Assembly: GCA_023430975.1 (NCBI GenBank)
Contig: JAEYYB010000124.1
Coordinates: 1 to 64,000, forward strand
DNA: 64,000 nt
DNA from: Bacillota bacterium
GTDB taxonomy: Bacteria; Bacillota; Clostridia; Acetivibrionales; DSM-2933
Direction of reading: 5' to 3'
The notes below the pieces were generated by a model that worked only from the letters and a program-made list of their open reading frames with translations, was not told where the DNA came from and made no database searches. The translations under genes were made by a program, and so were the position numbers. The stretch's first letter is position 1. Every line of letters starts with the position of its first letter. Below, one piece after another: positions 26,438-35,394 of this stretch.

Positions 26438-29400
26438 TTAAAAGTCAAAATCCGAATCATCTATCTTTGGTGCTTCAATATCCAACATATTGCTGCTTAT
26501 TAAGCTTTCCTCAACTTTTTCATAATCCTTAATTATTTCGACGTCTGATTTTTTATGAAGAACTTGCTTTTCATCATAGTACCGTGCAAAATCTGATATT
26601 GTCGGATTATTAAAAACATCTGAAATATTAGCAGGCTGCGAAAGAGTTTTATTTAAGTTATTGACAATCTTCATTGCAAGAATGGAATCGCAGCCAAGTG
26701 CGTATAAATCGTCATAGATATTTATACTCTCAAAACCAAGTACATCTCCCCATACCCTTGCAACTGCATATTCTGTCTCTGTGTATTCTCCGTTTGATCT
26801 TCCCTTTAATGTAACTTCATTACTTTTGATGTTTACTTCTGAATTGTTATCAACATCATTTCTTTTTTGCTTCATTTTTCTTATTATTGTATCTGACACT
26901 CTTGTTGAAATCTGCTCAAAAAGTTCACTGCTGTAATTCCATTCACCAATCATTACATTACTTAGCTCTTTTTTAAACACCCTATCAAAACCGTACATTG
27001 CTTTATCAGCATTTATAGCTTCCAATATCGAACTGGTAATAACCCCTTCATCAAAGGCCATTCCAATATCCTTCCATGCAGGCCAATTTATCGTAATTGC
27101 ATTATTCCTGTGTTTTTGAATAAAAGTTGAATATGAATCCATAAATGCATTGGCAGCAACATAATCAGTCTGACCTGCAACACCAAATACAGAAACAGCA
27201 GATGAAAACATTATAAAGAAATCCAAATCATCAGACCTTGTTAAATGATCAAGAATCCAAGTCCCTTGGACTTTGGGTTTAAGAACCCGTTCAAAATCAT
27301 TCCACTCTTTTGTATATATCAATCCCTTTCCAAATACGCCGGCACTATGCATTATACCGTTAATTGAGCCATACTGATTCCGTAACTGATCAATAACTTG
27401 TTTCATTTGATTTAGGTTAGTAATATCTGCACTAATCAACTGAACTTTGGATCCATTAGCCTCAATCTCTAATACACCTCTTATTATTCTACAAAGTTTT
27501 AAATCTTCTGAGCTTTGCAGAACTCTTTCCCATTGGCACCTTTCAGGCATTTCACTACGATTGATAAGTGCAATGTTTATTTTGTTATGGGATGATAAAT
27601 ATTTGCTTGTTTCAATTCCTATTCCACCGGTGCCCCCGGTTATTATATAAACACCTTTATCTTTCAGCTCAAATTTACGCTCAGCTAAAGAATTAATATC
27701 CAGCAAGTCAATTTCATCAACATACCTAATTCCATTCCTGTAGGAAGCAACTATGTATTCATCTCTGGAACTTATTTCTGATAATATATCATCTGAGGAA
27801 GTCTTGTTGTCAATGTCTATACATTTGAAATAAAAGTTAGGGTATTCTTTTGCCAAAGACTTTGCAAGTCCAAAAAGGCACCCATTCCATGGATGGATTT
27901 TAATATCCGATTCGTTGATTTTATTAATATAGTCTGAAACTATAAATATATCCAAGTTTCCATTTTTCTTGCAGTTAATCAAGTTTTGGAAAATACAAAA
28001 CAGGCTCTTTACTCCCTTTTCCAATTGCCCGTCTAGATCCTCCAGTTCTAATACTTCCCTATCACCAGTTATTGACTGCAAGTGCATAACAGCGTCAATC
28101 TTATTGAAATCTATAACACTTGAAAGTTTGGCAAATCCATCTATATCACTGCTTATAGCATACTCATTGTCATCAACTCTTAAATAATTTAAACCAATCG
28201 AACAATCTACAATCTTGTTCCCATAAGACTCAAGAGTTTTTGAAATCTCACTGCATACTGGTTCATCAGATTTCAAAAGTAGTATAGCTTTATCTTTATA
28301 ATCAAAACCATTATGTTCTGTTGGCTTCTCTATCCATTTAACTGCAGAAAACAGGTTATCATCACCAAATACTGCTTCTATATTATGAATTTTCCTTATG
28401 GAGTACCCCTCAATCTCAACAATCTTTGCCCCATCATAATCATATATCGAAATATCAAATTCTATGGTATCATCTTTCTCATTATAATGATTTTTCTTAA
28501 CAATATGGCTGTAAAACTTTTGTGGTAATGAGTTGTAAACCTTTATCGACTTATATGCCAAAGGAAGGTATTTGCTTTGCAATTTAAAGCTCTTTGCATT
28601 TAATGCCATATCAAATAATGCTGGATGCAAATCGAAAGCATCCAGATCTTCCAAATATTTATCCGGTAATTGAATATCTGCAAGAGTAGCTTTATCATCA
28701 TGCAATTGTCTTACGCAGTTTACCCAACGTGGCCCGAACTTAATGAATTCTTGAGTGTTTTTGTTGGGATCGATGTTATACTCTTCAAATTGATAACCAA
28801 GTATCAGACTATCAATACTTATATTGGCAGTCTTTTTCTCCTCAAGCTTATAGACTTTACCCTTTGCATGTTCTGTCCAAATAATCTCAGAATTTACTTC
28901 TTCCGACTTGCTTGCTATTATAAATTCTAAACATTCATTGTTTTTCTGAAGAATAGTATGTACTTCTCTATATTCGCCCCTTCTTATAGCCAAAGGCTTA
29001 ACCAGGGCAACATCTCTTAGTTCTACAAAACTACTCTTATAATAAGCTTTTCCAGCCTTTTGTGCCATCTCTAAATATGCAGTTCCTGGGACAACATATC
29101 TTCCAGCTACAACATGTTCAGATAATATCCAATTTCTATCCGGATTAAATACATTTGTGTAAATATCATTAAACATTGAGACAACCTTGCATTTTCCAAG
29201 TAAGCTATTAGTATCAATCTCATTACTATCATGAATATGCTCATTTTTCTCAAGTTCAGCATTTTCAAGCTTTTCTGCGATTATTAATGATAAACTTCCC
29301 TCTCTACCTTCCTCTTGGTCTACACTAACAATTTTTACATTTCCAAATCCGCTTTCAATTAATATTTTCTCCCAATTTGATTTCCTAAGCAGAGGAGAAT

Positions 29401-32386
29401 CCTGAATCCTCAAATCAGAATCCTCGAACAACCACCATCCATCCAATAACCCGAATGTCAGCGTCGTAAAATCATGAACTTTGGTAATTTCATTTAAAAC
29501 AAGAATACCATTTATTTTCAACAACTTATTTACTTCTTTTAACGTTCTTTTAATATTTGAAGTAGCGTGTATCACATTAGAAGCCATTACTATGTCATAA
29601 TCATTTTTCTCAAATCCCTGTTTTTCAATAGGTTTCTCAACATTCAGCTCTTTGAATTTCACCCATGGATGGTCTTTGCCATACATTGACTTTCCAAAAT
29701 CTGTAAACCCTTTAGATATGTCTGTATAATTGTATTCAATGCTTTTTGAAAATGAACTGATACTTTTTATAACAGAATCACTAGTCCCACCAGTTCCGGC
29801 ACCTATTTCTACTATCTTTATTTTCCTTGCCGTATCCAAGTTCGACTGTTCCTGAAGTTCTATAAATGACTTTATACTTAATGAAACAAGGTTATTAAAA
29901 AAATCAGCATTTTTATTATTCCTATAAATGTTTTCTACCAATTGAGTAGATGAATTTGGAAATATAACTGATGTAGCTGAGACATCTCCGGATAAAATAT
30001 TCTTCAAATTAGCCATACAAGCTTCTAAAAGCTCAAGGTATGCTTTTTTATCGGAATAACAATCTATAATTTTTGTCCTGTAACAATTTATGAAATCGGA
30101 CTCAAGTTGTACCTCATCAATTTTAGGACAGATTATGTTCGTGTCAGTATTAATTGCAATAAAACCTGCATATGTCAGAATATTAATAATAGCATTAAAG
30201 AATCGTTCATATTTTCCTATAATGCCCAACTTATCCTTTATGCTATTTATCTCATAATTTCTGCCATCTAAAAATACTCCGTTTTCTCTCAATACTTTTA
30301 GCAATAGAAGTTGTCCATATTTTTCTATGTCAATTAATCCATCTTCAATACTTTTGCTCTCATTACTTGCAGAAGATAAATAGTTTTCTATTTTTACTAT
30401 TAAGTCTTCAAAATATGAAGGTCTAGAATCTTTACAACTGCTGTCAGCTTTATGAAAGTTAATCCAGCACCTTTGTTTGTTAAATGGGTATGTAGGAAGA
30501 CTAACCTTTTTTACCGGCTCATCAATATAAATCCTATCCCAATCTATATCCACACCTTTTACATATAATGAGCAAATCTCTTTCATCATACATAAATCAT
30601 CTTTATCTGATGAAAAAAAGTCGTTTATTTTTATTTTAACTGCTTCACCAAGCTCATTTTTCATATTGGCAGTTAACTCATTTTTATCGGGGTTTTCTTT
30701 TTTGGTAAATAAAATTCTGTGTTCACCATAAAACACATTGTCCGTTTCTATATCTATTCCTCTCTTATACAATAGATCAATCTTTTCTATAAGATCCTCC
30801 TTGCTGTTAGCAAGAATAATCAATCTGTGTGAGTAGTGTCCGCGTCCGGTGTTTGCCGTATAGCAAATGTCTTTTAGTCTTATTTCATTTTTTTCAGATA
30901 GGAGAGAGATATATTCTTCCAGCAGTTCTTTTATACCCTCTTTTCTCTTTGCCGATATTGCAAAAAATTCAAACTTTTCTTGCACAATATCATTATTTTG
31001 TATGACTGTTTGAGGAGCTTCCTCCAAAACAATGTGACAATTTGTACCGCTAAAACCAAAGGAACTAACTCCGCATCTTCTAGGCGTATCACCAGTATCC
31101 CATTTTCTCAGTTTATCGTTAACATAAACCGGAGAATCTACAAAATTGATTTTACTATTTGGAGTATTAAAATGGTTGGTAGGTGGAATTTCCTTTTTAT
31201 TTAAGGCCAGGATTACTTTTAGCATACTGGCAATACCCGCTGCTTCAAAAAGATGACCAATGTTGGTTTTAACAGAGCCTATAGCACAAAACTGTTTCTT
31301 ATCTGTAAATTCTTCAAATGCTGTTTTTAAGCCTTGAATCTCTATAGGGTCACCAAGTTTTGTACCTGTTCCGTGTGCCTCAATATATGATATTGTTTCA
31401 GGATTAATTCCTGCATTTTTCCACGATCTCTTGATAACATCTGCTTGTGCTAAAGCATTCGGAGACGTTATACCCATTGTAGTTCCATCCTGATTAATTG
31501 CACTGCCCTTTATTATAGCATATATATTATCTCTGTCTTCCCTTGCTTTATATAACGGCTTTAAGAAAAGTGCAACCACACCCTCACCCAAGCTGGTTCC
31601 ATTTGAATTATCATCAAATGCCCTTGTTGTAGAATCCGGAGATTCCATACCGATTTCTGATCCATCATCAACAGGAAGCAAGCTAATTCTTATTCCACCT
31701 GCAATAGCCTGTTCACAATCACCATTTCTAATAGACTGACATGCCAAATGGATCGCTACCAAGGAAGAGGAACAAGCTGTATCAATAGACATACTTGGTC
31801 CTTTCAAATCAAGCATATATGATATTCTGCTTGGAATTATTGCAGAAAGGTTTCCGGCCATAGATATTGAATTTGAATCCTTTGGTTCAAATTCTGAAAT
31901 TATTTGCTTATACTTATATCCTTCCAAATCTCCGATAAATCCTAAATAAACTCCGGTATTACTACCTTTTAACTTCTCTCCTCCATATCCAGAATCTTCT
32001 ATGGATTTCCAGGCAGTCTCAAGAAATATCCTTTGCGTTGGATTCATTAGATTTGCTTCTATTGGAGTAAGTTTAAAAAAATCATAATCGAGTTCATCTA
32101 TATTATCAAGATATGAGCACCTTTGATACTTAATGTTAATTGAATTTCCTTTATAATCTTCTCTTAGGAATGGCTCAACATCTCTTTTCCGGTTCTCAGG
32201 AAAATCCCTTGTACTATCAACACCGTTTTTGATATTTTCCCAAAATTCTTCTATATTATCAGCTAATGGCAGCCTTGCTCCAATGCCAATAATCGCAATG
32301 TCTGAATTGGGATTTTCCTGAATATCCTGATGTATTTGGTTATAGCTTATAATATTTGATATATCTAATTTCAGCAAGTCTTTCAT
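26438..32386 (-). CDS. AT-less polyketide synthase module: KS-MT-DH-KR-ACP
   Basis: 1982 residues. Ketosynthase ~20-445 has Cys in DTACSSSLVA (~205) and His in EAHGTGTK (~339) and KTNIGHLF (~376). A KS-to-AT linker and the post-AT motif LPTYPFNKQRCW follow, but the acyltransferase itself is missing, as in trans-AT systems. C-methyltransferase ~790-1080 (VEIGAGTGG); dehydratase ~1085-1300 (HVVAGRYVVP, DLHPALFDM); ketoreductase ~1580-1800 (ITGGTGGIG, Tyr in TDYVAANAF); ACP with LGCDSILA ~1899. No enoylreductase. Predicted output: a 2-methyl-2-enoyl thioester, one C2 longer than its starter. ATG 32386 follows GGGGGAG; only 39 bp separate it from the NRPS. Confidence 0.94.
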   Translation of the reverse strand: MKDLLKLDISNIISYNQIHQDIQENPNSDIAIIGIGARLPLADNIEEFWENIKNGVDSTRDFPENRKRDVEPFLREDYKGNSINIKYQRCSYLDNIDELDYDFFKLTPIEANLMNPTQRIFLETAWKSIEDSGYGGEKLKGSNTGVYLGFIGDLEGYKYKQIISEFEPKDSNSISMAGNLSAIIPSRISYMLDLKGPSMSIDTACSSSLVAIHLACQSIRNGDCEQAIAGGIRISLLPVDDGSEIGMESPDSTTRAFDDNSNGTSLGEGVVALFLKPLYKAREDRDNIYAIIKGSAINQDGTTMGITSPNALAQADVIKRSWKNAGINPETISYIEAHGTGTKLGDPIEIQGLKTAFEEFTDKKQFCAIGSVKTNIGHLFEAAGIASMLKVILALNKKEIPPTNHFNTPNSKINFVDSPVYVNDKLRKWDTGDTPRRCGVSSFGFSGTNCHIVLEEAPQTVIQNNDIVQEKFEFFAISAKRKEGIKELLEEYISLLSEKNEIRLKDICYTANTGRGHYSHRLIILANSKEDLIEKIDLLYKRGIDIETDNVFYGEHRILFTKKENPDKNELTANMKNELGEAVKIKINDFFSSDKDDLCMMKEICSLYVKGVDIDWDRIYIDEPVKKVSLPTYPFNKQRCWINFHKADSSCKDSRPSYFEDLIVKIENYLSSASNESKSIEDGLIDIEKYGQLLLLKVLRENGVFLDGRNYEINSIKDKLGIIGKYERFFNAIINILTYAGFIAINTDTNIICPKIDEVQLESDFINCYRTKIIDCYSDKKAYLELLEACMANLKNILSGDVSATSVIFPNSSTQLVENIYRNNKNADFFNNLVSLSIKSFIELQEQSNLDTARKIKIVEIGAGTGGTSDSVIKSISSFSKSIEYNYTDISKGFTDFGKSMYGKDHPWVKFKELNVEKPIEKQGFEKNDYDIVMASNVIHATSNIKRTLKEVNKLLKINGILVLNEITKVHDFTTLTFGLLDGWWLFEDSDLRIQDSPLLRKSNWEKILIESGFGNVKIVSVDQEEGREGSLSLIIAEKLENAELEKNEHIHDSNEIDTNSLLGKCKVVSMFNDIYTNVFNPDRNWILSEHVVAGRYVVPGTAYLEMAQKAGKAYYKSSFVELRDVALVKPLAIRRGEYREVHTILQKNNECLEFIIASKSEEVNSEIIWTEHAKGKVYKLEEKKTANISIDSLILGYQFEEYNIDPNKNTQEFIKFGPRWVNCVRQLHDDKATLADIQLPDKYLEDLDAFDLHPALFDMALNAKSFKLQSKYLPLAYKSIKVYNSLPQKFYSHIVKKNHYNEKDDTIEFDISIYDYDGAKIVEIEGYSIRKIHNIEAVFGDDNLFSAVKWIEKPTEHNGFDYKDKAILLLKSDEPVCSEISKTLESYGNKIVDCSIGLNYLRVDDNEYAISSDIDGFAKLSSVIDFNKIDAVMHLQSITGDREVLELEDLDGQLEKGVKSLFCIFQNLINCKKNGNLDIFIVSDYINKINESDIKIHPWNGCLFGLAKSLAKEYPNFYFKCIDIDNKTSSDDILSEISSRDEYIVASYRNGIRYVDEIDLLDINSLAERKFELKDKGVYIITGGTGGIGIETSKYLSSHNKINIALINRSEMPERCQWERVLQSSEDLKLCRIIRGVLEIEANGSKVQLISADITNLNQMKQVIDQLRNQYGSINGIMHSAGVFGKGLIYTKEWNDFERVLKPKVQGTWILDHLTRSDDLDFFIMFSSAVSVFGVAGQTDYVAANAFMDSYSTFIQKHRNNAITINWPAWKDIGMAFDEGVITSSILEAINADKAMYGFDRVFKKELSNVMIGEWNYSSELFEQISTRVSDTIIRKMKQKRNDVDNNSEVNIKSNEVTLKGRSNGEYTETEYAVARVWGDVLGFESINIYDDLYALGCDSILAMKIVNNLNKTLSQPANISDVFNNPTISDFARYYDEKQVLHKKSDVEIIKDYEKVEESLISSNMLDIEAPKIDDSDFDF

Positions 32387-32491
32387 TTTCTATTCTCCCC
32401 CAAAATAAAATTTAGTTACCCATAGGCATATCCAAAGATAATTTGATATATATCTATAAATTAATTAATTCATGTAAATTTGATAAGATCT

Positions 32492-35050
32492 CTATTTTGA
32501 CTCGTCAGTTGCATAACTAATAATACTAACAAAGCTGGATATTAGATTTTTTACATCTTGAGAACCTAACTTATGGTTATTGAATTCGCAAAGAAGGCCT
32601 ATTTTGCATTCTTCCTGTTGTATGGTAAAAACCAAATCGAACTTTTCAATTAATGATATATTGATATTTCTAGATTTACCTTCACTTAACAAAGGTATTA
32701 TAATCCCGCTTTCATTTCTCGTAATAATGCTTGTCCAATCACTTAGCGGAATACCTTTATTATTACTTGTTCTATAAGTAGCGATAGACCTTACCAATGA
32801 GTTAAAACTATCAAATTGGCTCACATCAATCTTTAGAGGATATATTTCACTTTCATTATTATTTAATATATATATTGTTAACAGTTGCTTATTACTTAAG
32901 GAAGATAACAGATAAACATAAAAAGCCGCTGTTACATCAAATACACAGATATTTTCGACTTTAGTTATTTCAATAAGTCTCTTGAACGTGTGTTCAGGAA
33001 AAATATATCGTAATGAACAAGAACCAGAAGACTGATTTTGCTTTTTTATGTACCCCTCTGAAAATTCTATTCCCTCCAATAAATATCTTTTCTTTGATAA
33101 TAGTATCCTAGCTATTTGAGCTATAGAAGAGTACGAATATAAATCTGCTACAGTTATCTTGTCCGGATATATTTGCTCAATCCTTGAATGCAGTTTGCTA
33201 ATAATAAGTGAATCAGCTCCGAACTCTGTAAAACTGCTGCCCACATCTATTTCTTTATTATTAAATTCTTCCCTGCATATTTCTAAAAGCATAGCTTCTA
33301 CGTCATTTACAGGCTTAATGTCTGCTTTAGTCTCACTTCTAAATGCATCGATCTTTTCCAACACTTCATCGAATTCTCCATTTAGAAATCTTTCTCGAAG
33401 TTTATATCTCTCAATTTTTCCGCTCGTTGTTTTACTCATCCTCTTAATTGGAATAACCCTTTTTATATCTACACCAACTTTGGATACAATATGATTTCTT
33501 AACTTATTCCTCAGAACACCAAATTGTTCCATATCGCCTTTATACAATACAAATGCAATCACACTTTCGTTTTGAGTTGACTTATCATAAACACCACAAA
33601 CTGCAATTTTACCAAGTTCAATTCCATCTATCTCTTCGGCCAAAGATTCAATATCATGAGGATAATAGTTTTGCCCGTTAATAAATATTATATCCTTAGC
33701 CCTGCCTGTAATTACAAGCCTACCATCTCTAATAAACCCTAAATCTCCAGTCTTAAGCCAACCGTCCGATGAAAAAATCCCTTTATTGTCTTTGTGGTTG
33801 TAGTAACCTGATGTTATGTTATCACCGCTTAATTGTATATTTCCAATTACACCATCCTCAAGCTTCTTATCTTCATTATTGCATATCCTAACATTACACC
33901 AATTTATAGGATAACCCACACTTACAAATGTCATAAAATCTTTGTTTTCCTCACTATCTATTTCCAGTATTCTATCACCCACATTTAAATGACTTCTGTC
34001 AAGTTTAATAGTTTTAAACTCCTCGCCTACAGGTGGTGATGATACCCCTACTGTAGCTTCCGCCAAACCATAGACTGGAAACATTGAATTTCTTTTTAGT
34101 TTATATGCACTCATCTCCTTCAAGAAATCGTTACAAAGACTTGCAGATATAGGTTCGGCACCATTTAATACCAACCGAACACATGATAAATCCCATTCTT
34201 TTTCTTTCTGCTTTTTTAAAAATGTTAAGAAGTGTTTGTACCCGAAATTTGGGGAATATAACAAAGTAGCTCTGTATTGATTTGCCTTTTCAAACCATTC
34301 TACCGGACGTCTTATAAATAAACTCGTTGGCATTATAAATTGATTTGCACCTGCAGCAACACCTGACAAATGAAAGCAAATCAGTCCCATATCGTGAGTT
34401 AAGGGCATCCAACTTAATAAATTATCATCCTCATTTGTTTGTGATGCAATATTGACAGCTTTAGTATTTACTAGTAAATTCTTGTGTGTAACAATTACCC
34501 CTTTAGGATGACCTGTTGAACCAGAAGAAAACTGTATAAAAGCAATATTACCTAGATTTGAATTGTAAGAATTCCCAAAATGTTCGACATTATTATTCTC
34601 TTCAATAAGAATTACTTGCTTTTGGAAAGATGCAATATCATACAGATTATTTTTCTTTGCAAAACTTAATAGTTCAGATGATGTCTTTATATTTGATATA
34701 AGACTTGGCTTTGTAAGAATATTTAGAATTCTAAATAATTTACGTTTATGTTCATCATTATTTCCTATACTTACAGGAACAGGAATTATACCTCCTATAA
34801 TGCAAGCCCAGAAATAAACTATAAACGTCTCATTATCATCAATTTGAAACACGAGCTCTGTTCCTGGCAGAATTCCTTTGTCTTGCAAATAATATAATGC
34901 CAATAACGCTTTGATGTATAAATTTCTGTATGATATAAATACATCTCCTTGTTCCAAATTGATAAATGTAATCCCCTTATTGTCCATCTCTCCATTCTTC
35001 TTCATCACTTCAGAAAAACTGTTAAATTGAATATAATCTTTATTTACCAT
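32492..35050 (-). CDS. Acyl-AMP ligase with ACP and C-terminal half-condensation domain (loading protein)
   Basis: 852 residues. Residues ~1-560 are a fatty-acyl-AMP-ligase-type enzyme: IQFSSGSTGHPKGVIVTHKN, SWMPLTHDMGLI, SPNFGYKHF, GLAEATVG, and RAKDIIFINGQNYYP. An ACP follows (Ser in FGADSLIISK, ~625). The last ~190 residues resemble the C-terminal lobe of a condensation domain and lack the HHxxxDG motif. It should activate a carboxylic acid as acyl-AMP and load it on its own ACP for the PKS; the acid is unknown. The ATG at 35050 is preferred because GGGTGA precedes it; an ATG at 35065 lacks any ribosome binding site. First gene of the cluster operon. Confidence 0.9.
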   Translation of the reverse strand: MVNKDYIQFNSFSEVMKKNGEMDNKGITFINLEQGDVFISYRNLYIKALLALYYLQDKGILPGTELVFQIDDNETFIVYFWACIIGGIIPVPVSIGNNDEHKRKLFRILNILTKPSLISNIKTSSELLSFAKKNNLYDIASFQKQVILIEENNNVEHFGNSYNSNLGNIAFIQFSSGSTGHPKGVIVTHKNLLVNTKAVNIASQTNEDDNLLSWMPLTHDMGLICFHLSGVAAGANQFIMPTSLFIRRPVEWFEKANQYRATLLYSPNFGYKHFLTFLKKQKEKEWDLSCVRLVLNGAEPISASLCNDFLKEMSAYKLKRNSMFPVYGLAEATVGVSSPPVGEEFKTIKLDRSHLNVGDRILEIDSEENKDFMTFVSVGYPINWCNVRICNNEDKKLEDGVIGNIQLSGDNITSGYYNHKDNKGIFSSDGWLKTGDLGFIRDGRLVITGRAKDIIFINGQNYYPHDIESLAEEIDGIELGKIAVCGVYDKSTQNESVIAFVLYKGDMEQFGVLRNKLRNHIVSKVGVDIKRVIPIKRMSKTTSGKIERYKLRERFLNGEFDEVLEKIDAFRSETKADIKPVNDVEAMLLEICREEFNNKEIDVGSSFTEFGADSLIISKLHSRIEQIYPDKITVADLYSYSSIAQIARILLSKKRYLLEGIEFSEGYIKKQNQSSGSCSLRYIFPEHTFKRLIEITKVENICVFDVTAAFYVYLLSSLSNKQLLTIYILNNNESEIYPLKIDVSQFDSFNSLVRSIATYRTSNNKGIPLSDWTSIITRNESGIIIPLLSEGKSRNINISLIEKFDLVFTIQQEECKIGLLCEFNNHKLGSQDVKNLISSFVSIISYATDESK

Positions 35051-35147
35051 AGTCACCCTATCCATAAATCAATTTTGCTTTTACGCAATAAAATACATTT
35101 CTCTCTAGAATGGCCATACTATATTTTGCTTTATTTATTTGTGTCTA

Positions 35148-35177
35148 ATTATAAGATATTTTGGCATATTACGTCAA
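35148..35177 (-). promoter_or_regulatory. Promoter of the PKS/NRPS operon
   Basis: Minus strand: -35 TTGACG (35177-35172), 18-bp spacer, -10 TATAAT (35153-35148). The expected start site near 35141 gives a ~90-nt leader. No other strong promoter was noted inside the cluster, so one long transcript is likely. Confidence 0.7.
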
Positions 35178-35278
35178 CAGTTATAGTATTAGGCCATAAA
35201 TTGAACTTTGATGCAACAATGGGTAAGTATGTGAGAATTCATGCCTTACACATTATAAGTTATACTATGAATTAAGTC

Positions 35279-35370
35279 ATGATTAAAAAATAACTTCCGC
35301 TATAAATTTGGCTCATGTGTTGACTTAACTCGTCATCACCCATTCAAAAGCGGAAGTAGTTTTTAATCAT
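35279..35370. repeat. Palindromic element R2, copy a
   Basis: 92 bp with ~22-bp terminal inverted repeats (35279-35301 and 35349-35370, ending AACTTCCGCT / AGCGGAAGTA) and an inner inverted pair GTGTTGAC / GTCATCAC. It is closely related to 59202-59293. It begins 24 bp past the stop codon of the ABC permease gene and its T-rich arm could terminate that transcript. Confidence 0.85.
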
Positions 35371-35394
35371 TCCTAATCACACTATTAAATCGTT

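Noticed and set aside
26438..32386. A cis acyltransferase domain in the PKS
   Set aside because: No GHSxG motif or AT core occurs between the KS and the methyltransferase; only the linker motif LPTYPFNKQRCW remains.
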